A stretch of DNA of 23,208 nt from a virus. The notes beneath the pieces were generated by a model. It was given only the letters and a program-made list of their open reading frames with translations. It did not search any database and had not been told where the DNA came from. The position numbers were made by a program, and so were the translations under genes. The DNA is taken from positions 1 to 23,208 of IMG/VR virus record IMGVR_UViG_3300028008_000113; one strand, written 5' to 3'. Below, piece by piece: positions 1 through 9,930 of the stretch (positions within the stretch are counted from its first letter, which is position 1; the number at the start of each line of letters is the position of its first letter).

Positions 1-3000
1 TCTTAGTACCTTCAGCAATCTTAGTTATATTATCTATAATCTCAGTTAAATCATTTAGCTGGAATATTTTAATATCAACATCATCAACATTTACAAAACC
101 TGCCGACGGCAATGAGTTCTCAACGTTCTGATAATCAACTGTTGGTAGTATGTCCTCTGTTGTGACTTTGTAGTTTGATTTGTAAATTTCAGCAGTTCTG
201 ATAGTTTGATTAACTGTGGTTCCGTTAACTGAATCTGTAATTTTTATTGTTGCAGGATTACCAGTTAACTTGTCACTGTCTAATTGTGTTTCAACATAGC
301 TTCTGTTTGAGCTAGCACCATAAACTCCTGAACGTACTGCCCAGTTTTCAAATATATTATAGTCAGTAAGCTCTTTGTCAAGTTTAGCTGATTTAAATAA
401 GTCTAATGACTGCGTACTACCTTTATTACCAATAAAGTTTTTATAAACATTTGTTTGGCTTACGTCATCAAGTGTGAGTCCTTGCATGTAGTTTCTTGGT
501 CGGAATCCAATAAGACCAAATCCTAATAGATCTGCGTCTGACTCTAAGTTTGCTTCACTTAGATCGTAGAACTGTTCACTCTGTTGTGCTTTTAATGCTA
601 GGTTAGGTATTAGGCCTGTCTTGACTGATTCGTATTCTGTTTCTGCCCAGTTAGCAAAGTTAAACACTGCTGTTGGTGTTAAACGTTTAAGGCTTGCATA
701 ATATTTGTTTTTATATTTAACAATGTCACCTTTTGCATATTGGCTGTTTTCTTTCCAGTCTTCAACATTAGGCTGATTCATAATAAAGCCTGGCGCATTA
801 ACAGTCCCGTCCCAATTATCTGACATTGTGCCAATTAGTCTCAAACGTTGTTGTCTAGCACCTGTTGCTGGATCGTACATTAAGTCATTAAAGATACTAG
901 TGTTGTCAAATACTAGTGCGTGTTCATAGCTTGTAAATTTAATCTTAACAAAACCAATTGAGTTTTCATCTATTGTTTTAATAGTTAAGTCATTATCGAT
1001 TCTATTCCATACAAGGTTTTCTTTTAGTATAGGACGTAAATTTTGATTTAGTACAAATTCATCTGCACGTTTACCTAGTATAGGAGTTGCCACTGCACCT
1101 GGTCTTGAAATTTTAAGTTCTCTTGCCGCTGGATTAAGATTAATGATCGCACCTTCTTGCCAACCTTGTTGATTCCAATATAAGAACTCAGTAACCATTT
1201 GTCCCCAATTTAGTAAATAGCCATTCTCTCTGTCTTCAAATATAAAGCCTTTGCTTTGTAACCATTCACCGTAGCTTACTAAGAAGTCTACCAATAAACC
1301 TTTATCTGTAAATGTGTAACCGTATGGCACTAATACTTCTTTGCTTGAGAAATCAAGACTTGTCCTAACATTGCTATCGCCTACTACAATATTTTTGTAG
1401 TTTCCGTTTGGAACTGACTGGAATATCTTAAAGTATAACTGTTCTTTTGAGTTACCGTATACAGCATAACCGCCTGCTACTTTCTGTACAATAACCGAAC
1501 TATATGTAACTTCATCAAATGGTTCGTTATTATATAAAACAACTTCGTAACTTTCATCAGGTAATAGTAAGTTTGCGTTAAGTGTGTTAGGTGATGATTT
1601 TTCTGTAAACACTTTTAAGAACTGTTTATCTGTAAAGCCGCCTGTTCTATAGACTAGTTGCACTTGTGTATTTCTTAAGGTGTCTTCTATTGCTTGCTTG
1701 TCTGCAATACCTTGTCTACGTGCAAAGTCAACACACCAGTTAATGTAACTGTGTTTAATAGTGCCACTGCCGTATATGTCAAGATTGTTTGATGTTAATC
1801 TATATCTTGAATCAAATACATACTGTCCTAGTGCTGATGAATACTTGTATCTATCTCTGTCAGCCATTAAACTAAAGAACTGTGCTGGCTTAGTTTTTGC
1901 TAGAAGTTTCATAACAGCAAATGGCCAAGCACTTGATCTTCTCCAAGCTGTCTCAACAGGGCCACCGTCTCCTACTTGCCAAGCCTTTTGTGTACTCATT
2001 GGGTCATAGTTGTCGACCAGTACATCAAATGTTGCTTCAAGTTGTCCTTCGTCGCCTGTAGGAATAACAGTTTGTAGTCCAGTACGCTTAAAGTTTGTTA
2101 ACGTATACTTTCCTGCTGGATCATTAACTACACCATTGGCTAAATCGTCCCATAACACTAAGTTATCACCTGTATATGGTGCTGGACCATATTGACGTTG
2201 CCACCAACTTGGTTCTTCTGAAAATCCAAACATTTCCCACGGATGTAAGTGCGGTATATCTGTGTCATAGAATTTAAGTAGATTACCTCTCCAGTTACCT
2301 CTTAGAAGTTCCTCATCAATTCTATCTGTTGCTGAACTATAGTTCCATGTTTTCTTATTATCTTTATCGTATTCTTGCAGTTTGTAATCTAGCTTGTTCC
2401 AACTTACCCATGACAAGAAGCTTTCGCCAAGTAGCTCAACTACTTCGGACTCTGCATAATCTGTTTTTCTAAATTTACCCGGAATAACATCATACCATCT
2501 TAGCGGTATTACATTAGACGATGGTAGTTTAATATTGTTGTACATTCTACGTTCAAACTCTAACAATACATCGTCACGGTTATCACCAAACGTAATCATT
2601 CTGGATCCATCATGACCTTGTAGTATTGTCTGTGATGTAGAATATGAATTATCTGTAAATATCTTAGGAATAAATTTATCAAATAATCCTAGCTTAGTTG
2701 GTGTTGGCGGAACAAAACTTCCTACTGTAGAGTCATACTCTCTAATTTTAACAACATCACCAACAACCAATGGTTGTTTAATTTCGTCAATAATTAGCCT
2801 AGGACCATCTGTTGCTACTGTGTAATCTATATCTTTTATTAACTGTACATCATTTAAGTAAACTAATACAGCTTTGTAGTTTGCTTTTGTGTAATCATAT
2901 GTAGACAGTGTGTCAAAGGTATTGTCATCAATCGCTGTTATTGTTATTTTAGTTTCTTCAAATACTTCACCGCACGGTATTGTGTCTGCCCAGTAAAACG

Positions 3001-6000
3001 GCATGTCTGGGTTTCTACCTCTGTTTAGATCTGCAAATGCAAGATCTAATCTCTCTGCGGCTGGGCCCTGGTAGTCATTCTTTGTTAATGCATCAACTAA
3101 TCTGTTCTTAATTTTTTCGTATTCATTTGACGCATATTCCAGTGAATCAAAGAAGTTAATGTTTGAATCTTTTGCAAATGTTGCTGTAAATTGTAATGGA
3201 CTACTTTGTTCAACAATCTGTTTACCATAACCAACAACATTACCTAGATCACGTAGATTGTTTTCACCTAGTAGCTCACCGGATAAGTCCGGGTGGCTCT
3301 GTGCTAGTGTAACAAAATGATTTCTAGTTGTACCTAGTGTAACTTCTTCAAACTCGTCATTGACTGAATTATCACTCAAGTTACTTGGCATTTCATAATA
3401 AGCAATGTCACTTGCTTGATCACTAACTACGTGAATGTGTACAACTGCTTCTGCTTTAGCTAATGTTACTGTTGTTGTGGTTGCTGTTCTTGTAACTGTG
3501 TAATTACTTGGCAATACATATTTGTTGTCAACATATACAACAACAGTGTTATCACCGTCGTTATGTCTTATATCACAGATACACTCAGATTGGTCACTAA
3601 ATGTAAACACTTGACTTTGTCTTGTTGTGTCAACAGCTTTTTCCCAACCTGTTTTTAAATTAAAAGTTGTTCGGTCACTGTACTTTCTAGCAAAGCCAGT
3701 AGCAATGTCTGTAGTTGTTGAAACATTATTAACTGTATAAACATAAGTGTCTTTATACAAGTTATTTTCAAATACAATGTCTCCAACATTGTTGATGTTC
3801 AAGTAACTCAGTCTAACACCAAGTTCACTATCAATTGGTCCTGTTCCTTCTTTGAAAGAAAATAGTTTAGTACCAGCAAAGTTAGTTGATGGATAATATG
3901 TATTATCGCTAATTGAATTACCTGCTTGATCAAATATGTCAAATACAGGATGTTGATTAACTTTTGTTTTTTGTTGTGTTTGTACCCATTCAGTTCCTGT
4001 ATATCTGTATGCCTGCCCTTGTATAGTTGCACCACTCATTAAGTACACTACTTGGTCCAAGACAACATCTCCGTCATCTGCTTTTGTTAGTTGAATAATT
4101 TTTTCGCTTGTTTGTTCAGGATCTACAGTTATACCTACCGGGTCAACTAAATTTACTGTATAAATTTTATTACGTACTTCGGGATCTTCGTCAGCGGCAA
4201 AAATAACTCTTGCACCATCGTATAATCCAAAGTTATCAATACTATATCCAATCTGTCCTGCTACATTTGAAAGTGCATCGTTCTGTCTTAGATCAATAAT
4301 ATCAATTGCTTGTTTACCTTCAGTGCCAAAGTTAAATAACCTCAGACCGTCGTTAAATTCTAAAATAGGGCGTTTAGCACGAGCTGTTTGATCTAAGTTA
4401 GCAATAGTCTTATTGTAATCTGCTGATGCTTTGATAACAGAAATATGGAACCATCTGTTACTTCGTGTCCACGGATTCTGATCAGGTGACGCTCTGTTAA
4501 TTGTAAAATAATCTTTTTCTGTTGGGGCATTTAGACTTGAGTCAAATGGTGTTTCATCAAACCCTTTAGCGTCAAACGGTTGTGTTTCGCTAACAGTATA
4601 AGCCTCGGGTGTTTTAAAGTCTGCAACTGCTAACAATTTAATTGCAGTACCCACACCTTCAACATAGTATTCTTTATCCTGATAAGTCTCAGGCAGTGTT
4701 TTACCACGAAACTGTACTTTCATTCCGTTACTAAATTTAATACCTGTTGGAGAAGTATAAGTTTTAACTCCTACAATATCGTCTCCAACATTTAGAGTCA
4801 ATTGGTTAACAGCATCTACTACACGAATGATGCCAAATCTATTTTCATCATTTTGATCTTGATAGTATAACGTATCTTTTATTGCTGTAAGATGTGGTTG
4901 TTCTTCAAAGAAGCCTTCTTTAGTTTTCCAAAAATACTTATTGTTATATGTTGTGCCATACTGTATATGTACTTTTTGTAAGTTTGGAACTTCTTTAACT
5001 TTGTTGAGTACCATAATTGGATTAGCACCACTAGCATCAAAGTCTGGCAATGATTCATCTTCTTCGTATACATATTCAATTCTGTATACTGAATAACGAT
5101 CTGTTTTAGTAGTAATGTCTTCTGACTCAGCAAACGGTGTATCATTATCGTCATATGGTGATGTATCAAATCTGTCATCTCTCTTCCAACCTGAATCTTC
5201 GCCATCACCAGGGTTTCTATTAGTAAAGATAATTGTTCTGTTACGTAGATCTGTTACTTGATCAATACCGTCATACAAATCTAAGAATGGTCTTACTTGT
5301 TGATTGTTAACTTCATCAAAGTCTAACTCTGTAACTAAATCAACCTTGGCCGCAGTATCCATGTTCAGGAAGAAGTTTTGATCTGTACTTTGCGGAACAT
5401 TGAATTGTACAACGCCGTTGTCGTCGCCGTTGTTAGTAACGCCTAATATTTCTCTACTTGATTGATTAGGTTGACCAGGAACTAGTCCATTTGCTCCTGG
5501 GTTACTTTGTATCCAGAAAGGAAATCCTGTTTGTTGAACATTAAATTTATAGTTACCGCCTCTAACAACTGTGATAGTTGGATTATTTCCTTCAACACCG
5601 TCTAGGCTATAATTAAATTCATTTCTTGTAACATCATACTCGTCACTGGTTGAAATTTCAGTTGCACCTATGTCAACTGAATCTGGACCACCAGGTAACC
5701 AGTAGTACTGGCTAAAGTTAACTAACTTGTCAAAATCTACAAAAGGATCCCATGAATAGTATTCAGAGTCAAATAACCTATCTGGTCTTTGAACATTTGC
5801 ACCAGATACTTGTAATGCATCTACTATACCCGGGTATGTTAAAAAGTCTTTAGTCTCTTGTGAATCTTTTTTCTTATATGTAATTGCAGGTTCTAACTGA
5901 TAGGCCGCACGTTCTTGATCTTGTTCTAATACATAACTATCAAGTCCTTTAACACCTAGTCCGGTTTTACGACCAATAAAGCCTTCAACACGTTTCAGTT

Positions 6001-6106
6001 GCGGACGCTGTACAATTTGATCAAGTGAGGCATTCAGAAACTTTTTGTTAACGTCAGTTTGAAATATCTCAGGTAGTAGATCTAATGTTCTAGTAAATCT
6101 TGCCAT
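1..6106 (-). CDS. Giant virion structural protein in the gene 7 position (partial, C-terminus beyond the left edge)
   Basis: An open frame runs leftward from an ATG at 6106-6104 with no stop down to base 2, so at least 2035 residues are encoded and the C-terminus lies outside the window. The start (MARFTRTLDLLPEIFQ) is supported by AGGA six bases upstream, just past the gp6 stop. The protein is soluble-looking, acidic and Asp/Asn/Thr/Tyr-rich, with no signal peptide or membrane segment. It has beta-rich stretches such as VVVYVDNKYVLPSNYTV (around residue 855-870) and VLVYLNDVQLIKDIDYTV (around 1080-1095), the style of repeated beta modules in phage tail and fibre proteins. Its place directly after gp6 is where T4 has the baseplate wedge gene 7 (about 1030 residues). 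That assignment rests on position; I did not recognise a gp7 domain, and this protein is at least twice as long. An additional adhesin-like role is possible. Confidence 0.85.
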   Translation of the reverse strand, partial: MARFTRTLDLLPEIFQTDVNKKFLNASLDQIVQRPQLKRVEGFIGRKTGLGVKGLDSYVLEQDQERAAYQLEPAITYKKKDSQETKDFLTYPGIVDALQVSGANVQRPDRLFDSEYYSWDPFVDFDKLVNFSQYYWLPGGPDSVDIGATEISTSDEYDVTRNEFNYSLDGVEGNNPTITVVRGGNYKFNVQQTGFPFWIQSNPGANGLVPGQPNQSSREILGVTNNGDDNGVVQFNVPQSTDQNFFLNMDTAAKVDLVTELDFDEVNNQQVRPFLDLYDGIDQVTDLRNRTIIFTNRNPGDGEDSGWKRDDRFDTSPYDDNDTPFAESEDITTKTDRYSVYRIEYVYEEDESLPDFDASGANPIMVLNKVKEVPNLQKVHIQYGTTYNNKYFWKTKEGFFEEQPHLTAIKDTLYYQDQNDENRFGIIRVVDAVNQLTLNVGDDIVGVKTYTSPTGIKFSNGMKVQFRGKTLPETYQDKEYYVEGVGTAIKLLAVADFKTPEAYTVSETQPFDAKGFDETPFDSSLNAPTEKDYFTINRASPDQNPWTRSNRWFHISVIKASADYNKTIANLDQTARAKRPILEFNDGLRLFNFGTEGKQAIDIIDLRQNDALSNVAGQIGYSIDNFGLYDGARVIFAADEDPEVRNKIYTVNLVDPVGITVDPEQTSEKIIQLTKADDGDVVLDQVVYLMSGATIQGQAYRYTGTEWVQTQQKTKVNQHPVFDIFDQAGNSISDNTYYPSTNFAGTKLFSFKEGTGPIDSELGVRLSYLNINNVGDIVFENNLYKDTYVYTVNNVSTTTDIATGFARKYSDRTTFNLKTGWEKAVDTTRQSQVFTFSDQSECICDIRHNDGDNTVVVYVDNKYVLPSNYTVTRTATTTTVTLAKAEAVVHIHVVSDQASDIAYYEMPSNLSDNSVNDEFEEVTLGTTRNHFVTLAQSHPDLSGELLGENNLRDLGNVVGYGKQIVEQSSPLQFTATFAKDSNINFFDSLEYASNEYEKIKNRLVDALTKNDYQGPAAERLDLAFADLNRGRNPDMPFYWADTIPCGEVFEETKITITAIDDNTFDTLSTYDYTKANYKAVLVYLNDVQLIKDIDYTVATDGPRLIIDEIKQPLVVGDVVKIREYDSTVGSFVPPTPTKLGLFDKFIPKIFTDNSYSTSQTILQGHDGSRMITFGDNRDDVLLEFERRMYNNIKLPSSNVIPLRWYDVIPGKFRKTDYAESEVVELLGESFLSWVSWNKLDYKLQEYDKDNKKTWNYSSATDRIDEELLRGNWRGNLLKFYDTDIPHLHPWEMFGFSEEPSWWQRQYGPAPYTGDNLVLWDDLANGVVNDPAGKYTLTNFKRTGLQTVIPTGDEGQLEATFDVLVDNYDPMSTQKAWQVGDGGPVETAWRRSSAWPFAVMKLLAKTKPAQFFSLMADRDRYKYSSALGQYVFDSRYRLTSNNLDIYGSGTIKHSYINWCVDFARRQGIADKQAIEDTLRNTQVQLVYRTGGFTDKQFLKVFTEKSSPNTLNANLLLPDESYEVVLYNNEPFDEVTYSSVIVQKVAGGYAVYGNSKEQLYFKIFQSVPNGNYKNIVVGDSNVRTSLDFSSKEVLVPYGYTFTDKGLLVDFLVSYGEWLQSKGFIFEDRENGYLLNWGQMVTEFLYWNQQGWQEGAIINLNPAARELKISRPGAVATPILGKRADEFVLNQNLRPILKENLVWNRIDNDLTIKTIDENSIGFVKIKFTSYEHALVFDNTSIFNDLMYDPATGARQQRLRLIGTMSDNWDGTVNAPGFIMNQPNVEDWKENSQYAKGDIVKYKNKYYASLKRLTPTAVFNFANWAETEYESVKTGLIPNLALKAQQSEQFYDLSEANLESDADLLGFGLIGFRPRNYMQGLTLDDVSQTNVYKNFIGNKGSTQSLDLFKSAKLDKELTDYNIFENWAVRSGVYGASSNRSYVETQLDSDKLTGNPATIKITDSVNGTTVNQTIRTAEIYKSNYKVTTEDILPTVDYQNVENSLPSAGFVNVDDVDIKIFQLNDLTEIIDNITKIAEGTK

Positions 6107-6114
6107 TGTTTATC

Positions 6115-9100
6115 CTAGTTCTTTTTAAGTGCACCGGCTGTTAGTGCGTCAATGACTTCAATGTCACTGACCAATGCCGCGTTAACAAATATTTCGTTTG
6201 GTGCACAACGAATCTCGTATAAGTCACCAAATGTTTTTGTTGGGTCTGTTGGTACAATCACTACACTAGAAACAATATCTCCTAGTTCTTCATGTAAGTA
6301 CGCTGACAGTTCTGAGAAATAGAACGTGTCACCAAAGTCCCATTTATCAATAGTAAAGTATTCATTTAGTGATTGAACAACACGTGATTTAATTTCACCT
6401 GTTGACACTACAATCCCACTCTGCTTAATAACTTTAATTTTTCCCTGTAACTCTAAACTTGCTTTATCTCCAAACAACGGTTTGAATGTTACAGAATTAA
6501 GAATTAATCCATCACTAGCCATCTTGTAATCTTCTAAGCTGTTGTATGCCAATGTTAGTTCATCAATTGTTGGCTCTAATGCTTTAGTGACTTTGCCTGT
6601 TGAATCTTTAATCCAGTTTGTGTAGTTTGTATAATATGTGTTAGTCACAAGATACAAATCAATAATGTTTGTTAATGCAGGATCAATTCTGCGTGTATTT
6701 GGTGAGTTATGTTTATACTGGAAGTATAAGTCTTGTCTGCCTACTGACACACGATAGTCTGTTGTTTCAGCTATTGTAAACTCACTGCCTGTAATTGATA
6801 ACTTATAGAATTTTTTATCTGTATAAGCATAAAATATTTGACCTTGCAAATATTCTTTTTTCTTAAGTTGAACAGCGTCTAGATCAGCATACATCATATT
6901 AATAACATTACTTGCTAACGGAACCCATCTTTCTAAGTTGTCAAAGTCTGTTTGGCGTTGAAAGAAAACGTATTTTGTGTTTGGACTTGTAGTTGGATTA
7001 ACAAGATCCTTAAAGATGTCTGGATTATCTGCTATGCCATCCTGGTCTTTGTCAGAGAAACTTACTAGTACTTTAAAGTTATCAACAAATCCATCTGTTT
7101 CAACTTCTTGTCCAACAATATCTAGGCTAACATCAGTTGTTAAGTTTTCGTTAGCATCTGGTTTAGTGTTTGCTTTTAAAACACTAACGTTGTCAGTAAC
7201 TGTTTTACCTGTCTTAGGATCATATACTTTTGCACTTGAATCAAATATAAATCTATTCTCTTGCACTGAAGCAAAGTAATAAACTAGATTACGGAATTTA
7301 ATAGTGTATATTTCACCATCTGTTGTAAACTGTATTAACCAACTTGCATCTCTATTCAAACCATCTGTATTTTTAGCAAAACTTCGATCATAATCAGCAC
7401 TTTCGCTTAGATTGTCTGTTGCAATAATATACCATTCACTAGTTTCTTCATCAAACCCAATACCAAAGTCTCGGTAAACTTCAATTTGATCAATTAATTT
7501 ATTTTCAAATGGCACTGTCAAGTCAGTTACAAATTTAGGAATAACTTCTGTAGGAACACATCCAGTAGGTAGATATTCGTTAAATGTAATTGGACCTGTG
7601 CCATTAGCTAAATTACCCTGCCCAAAGTTAGTACCATCTAACACTAAGTTAGTTACAGTTGCCCATAGTGCTAATTTTTCATTGGCTTTAGTTGGTACAC
7701 CTGACTGTAATCTATTGTTAGCATCAAAGTATTGATTCGCTGGTGGTTCAAATTTAATTAACGCACCTTCCTGGATGTATTTTGTTTTGCTTGATGTAAG
7801 TGCTACTGATACTGTTCCGCCACTTACATCATCTGTAAAGTATCCAGTTGTTTGATTAACAATAGCTGTTGATTGATTCCAAGTAATACCTGACAGACTA
7901 ACACGTTGGTACTTGTCATAGTAAAAGTGTGTTAATTCTCTAGACTTGAGAATTGGCTCTACTGTATTTTGAATTACATCAGCAATATCATTTGTATCTA
8001 CAAAACTAAATGTTTTAGTAGGATCTGTAAATGATCTATAAAACGAGCCATCACTAGCAAATGCTGTTGTTGACGAATATTTGCCTGTTGGATCTAATAA
8101 GTCTAACTGTCTGTTAATTCCAACGCCAGTTCTAGCCAATGCTTTTGACTTTAAGATACTTGTAAATCTAGTAAACGGAAAGTTGTTATAGTCTTCACCG
8201 TTGACCATTCTGTTCTGTGTATAAAATGCCGCAGGTGCTCTTTCTTTTATTTCACTAATATTTTCTCTAGCTTTTGAATTTGAAACTGCTGTCTGCAATG
8301 ACACTGTTAGCGTAAGTGTTTCTGTTCTACCATTACGACTCACATAGCTAAGTGGTACTTGTATGTTTTGTATCTCTTCTGGATTAATAACATATTCTAG
8401 ACCATTTGATGATCTAATATAACTTCTATATTCACCTAACGGTATTTTACTAAATGTACCATCACCAAATTGTAGTTGTATTTGATCGTTTGTTTTTGTA
8501 TTGACTTGATAAACTTCACGCTCGCCAATGGACGCTTTTGAATCAACTGCAAAAATGTTGTCAACTTCTCTCCATTCAGTTAGCACGTTGCCTGTTTGAG
8601 CTACATTAAATAACCATACGTCATCTTGGTTAACTCCTTCAACGTTTAAGTCAACAACTCTATTTGAAATACGATCAACAAGTGTAAAGTCCTGATTGCT
8701 CAATGTTCCTTGTTTGAACATAAAGAAGTAACCAGTATTTTCTGAACCGTAACCTAGTTTATCATTTTTATATAGTACATTAAATGCACCATCAGGTTGT
8801 GGACTTTGTTCGTACACATAAGTCTTATCTACTGCTGTGCCTGAAACAATTTCAAAGTCCATCGACACACCGTCAACATCACTTGAAAAGCCTGCTATAG
8901 GCATCACGTTTGTTGGTAAGTTAATTTGATATTCGTCTGTTTGTACTCCAAGTACTTTAGTTGTATTACCTGGACGACCAAATCGCTGACTGTCAATCAT
9001 TGACGCATTCATTATGGCATTAAACTGTTCTAACCAATCTGGGTTAGTAACGTCGTTCCAGTTAATTGTTATGCCTGATAAATTAAAGTTATTATAGTCT

Positions 9101-9489
9101 AACACTGACTCTGTGGTTGACACTGCTGTTACTTTTAGGAAACCGTTACCATTTAAGTTTCTCTTAGGAGTGTAACCCACTAACTTGGCTAATTTAGTTA
9201 CTGAGTCTCTACGCTCTGCTGTGTCTAAAAAGTTTTCCCTGGTGTTTAAGTCGTTGCGGAATGCAAGACCTTGTCCCATGAACGCCATGAGGTCTAGTAG
9301 TGCAACAAATTCACTTGACTCTGTATAGTCGTTAAATGTTTCTGGATAATATAATCTCAGATAGTCAACCATTGACTTACGTAAAGTCTCAAAGTCATAA
9401 CTTTGGAAGTCTGCTTCTTTGTAAGTTCGGTATAACTTTTTCCAATCTTCCGCTCCGAATATAGCGGTCTGTCTTGTAGTCTTAGCCAT
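6115..9489 (-). CDS. 6: Baseplate wedge protein gp6
   Basis: This encodes 1124 residues. The N-terminal 100 residues have the characteristic gp6/gpJ-type opening: an aromatic, helical segment (FETLRKSMVDYLRLYYPETF), then SSEFVALLDLMAFMGQGLAFRNDLNTRE and a TAERRDSVTKLAKLVGYTPKR stretch. In T4, gp6 forms the inner ring of the baseplate wedge and contacts gp25, gp53 and gp7. The C-terminal 120 residues (GEIKSRVVQSLNEYFTID, then FSELSAYLHEELGDIVSS) also fit the wedge family. T4 gp6 is about 660 residues, so the middle is greatly expanded here; it is beta-rich with many Asp/Asn/Thr and includes a calcium-like acidic segment, SDKDQDGIADNPDIF. A late box (9518-9525) lies 28 bases upstream and weak AGGT precedes the ATG. 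The stop (TAG) sits 8 bases before the start of the next gene. Confidence 0.92.
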   Translation of the reverse strand: MAKTTRQTAIFGAEDWKKLYRTYKEADFQSYDFETLRKSMVDYLRLYYPETFNDYTESSEFVALLDLMAFMGQGLAFRNDLNTRENFLDTAERRDSVTKLAKLVGYTPKRNLNGNGFLKVTAVSTTESVLDYNNFNLSGITINWNDVTNPDWLEQFNAIMNASMIDSQRFGRPGNTTKVLGVQTDEYQINLPTNVMPIAGFSSDVDGVSMDFEIVSGTAVDKTYVYEQSPQPDGAFNVLYKNDKLGYGSENTGYFFMFKQGTLSNQDFTLVDRISNRVVDLNVEGVNQDDVWLFNVAQTGNVLTEWREVDNIFAVDSKASIGEREVYQVNTKTNDQIQLQFGDGTFSKIPLGEYRSYIRSSNGLEYVINPEEIQNIQVPLSYVSRNGRTETLTLTVSLQTAVSNSKARENISEIKERAPAAFYTQNRMVNGEDYNNFPFTRFTSILKSKALARTGVGINRQLDLLDPTGKYSSTTAFASDGSFYRSFTDPTKTFSFVDTNDIADVIQNTVEPILKSRELTHFYYDKYQRVSLSGITWNQSTAIVNQTTGYFTDDVSGGTVSVALTSSKTKYIQEGALIKFEPPANQYFDANNRLQSGVPTKANEKLALWATVTNLVLDGTNFGQGNLANGTGPITFNEYLPTGCVPTEVIPKFVTDLTVPFENKLIDQIEVYRDFGIGFDEETSEWYIIATDNLSESADYDRSFAKNTDGLNRDASWLIQFTTDGEIYTIKFRNLVYYFASVQENRFIFDSSAKVYDPKTGKTVTDNVSVLKANTKPDANENLTTDVSLDIVGQEVETDGFVDNFKVLVSFSDKDQDGIADNPDIFKDLVNPTTSPNTKYVFFQRQTDFDNLERWVPLASNVINMMYADLDAVQLKKKEYLQGQIFYAYTDKKFYKLSITGSEFTIAETTDYRVSVGRQDLYFQYKHNSPNTRRIDPALTNIIDLYLVTNTYYTNYTNWIKDSTGKVTKALEPTIDELTLAYNSLEDYKMASDGLILNSVTFKPLFGDKASLELQGKIKVIKQSGIVVSTGEIKSRVVQSLNEYFTIDKWDFGDTFYFSELSAYLHEELGDIVSSVVIVPTDPTKTFGDLYEIRCAPNEIFVNAALVSDIEVIDALTAGALKKN

Positions 9490-9517
9490 AGAATACCTAT
9501 AATTCCTTTATTATAAG

Positions 9518-9525
9518 TATTTATC
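9518..9525 (-). promoter_or_regulatory. Late promoter box before gene 6
   Basis: On the minus strand this reads GATAAATA, seven of eight matches to the T4 late consensus TATAAATA that is recognised by gp55-bearing polymerase. It lies in the 56-base gap between gp25 and gp6, about 28 bases from the gp6 ATG, leaving room for a short leader containing AAGGA and AGGT. No -35 element is expected for this promoter class. Confidence 0.6.
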
Positions 9526-9545
9526 ACTTTAGTTAAGTGGGTATA

Positions 9546-9920
9546 TTATACGTAGGTAGCTGTGAGGTCGTCTGTATTGAGGAACAATCTAAACATTTCA
9601 GTAGCACTAGACATCACCGTCTTAACTGAAATTTCGCACAATAATCCATTGTCTTGTGTAAAGAAAAGTATTTCTTCAACTTTAACTCTTGGATCACGTT
9701 GTATTGACTTACGCATTTCGTTATCAAGTTGTGATAAAGTTGCATCGTCTATACTTTCAAACAAATAATTCCATAAGTCAGTGCCAACATTAGGTCGGCC
9801 CGGCAGTGTTCCTTGTCTTATTAAGAGATTATTAAGTAGATCTCTTTTAATTAATTCAAGGTTCTCTAAGCGAAACTTTTTGTTTCTGCCAATTGAACTG
9901 TATCCATAGAATTGTGCCAT
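9546..9920 (-). CDS. 25: Baseplate wedge protein gp25
   Basis: This encodes 124 residues, close to the 132 of T4 gp25. In T4 and related contractile systems (TssE in type VI secretion) this small protein is a core baseplate wedge subunit that helps start sheath assembly. The sequence shows the family pattern: a short beta opening (YGYSSIGRNKKFRLENLELIKRD), then IRQGTLPGRPNVGTDLWNYLFE, which matches the conserved segment around the EPR-type core, then a helix (LSQLDNEMRKSIQRDPRVKVEEI) and a beta C-terminus. The ATG is 10 bases after the gp5 stop and has no convincing Shine-Dalgarno sequence, so translation is probably coupled to gp5. Confidence 0.9.
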   Translation of the reverse strand: MAQFYGYSSIGRNKKFRLENLELIKRDLLNNLLIRQGTLPGRPNVGTDLWNYLFESIDDATLSQLDNEMRKSIQRDPRVKVEEILFFTQDNGLLCEISVKTVMSSATEMFRLFLNTDDLTATYV

Positions 9921-9930
9921 TGTGTATTAT

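Noticed and set aside
4879-5208. 109-residue minus-strand ORF inside the giant gene
   Set aside because: It is out of frame with the uninterrupted giant frame, and its translation is low-complexity with no family features.
6977-7279. Plus-strand ORFs opposite gp6 and other baseplate genes
   Set aside because: They are antisense shadows of well-supported genes, with no ribosome binding sites or recognisable domains.
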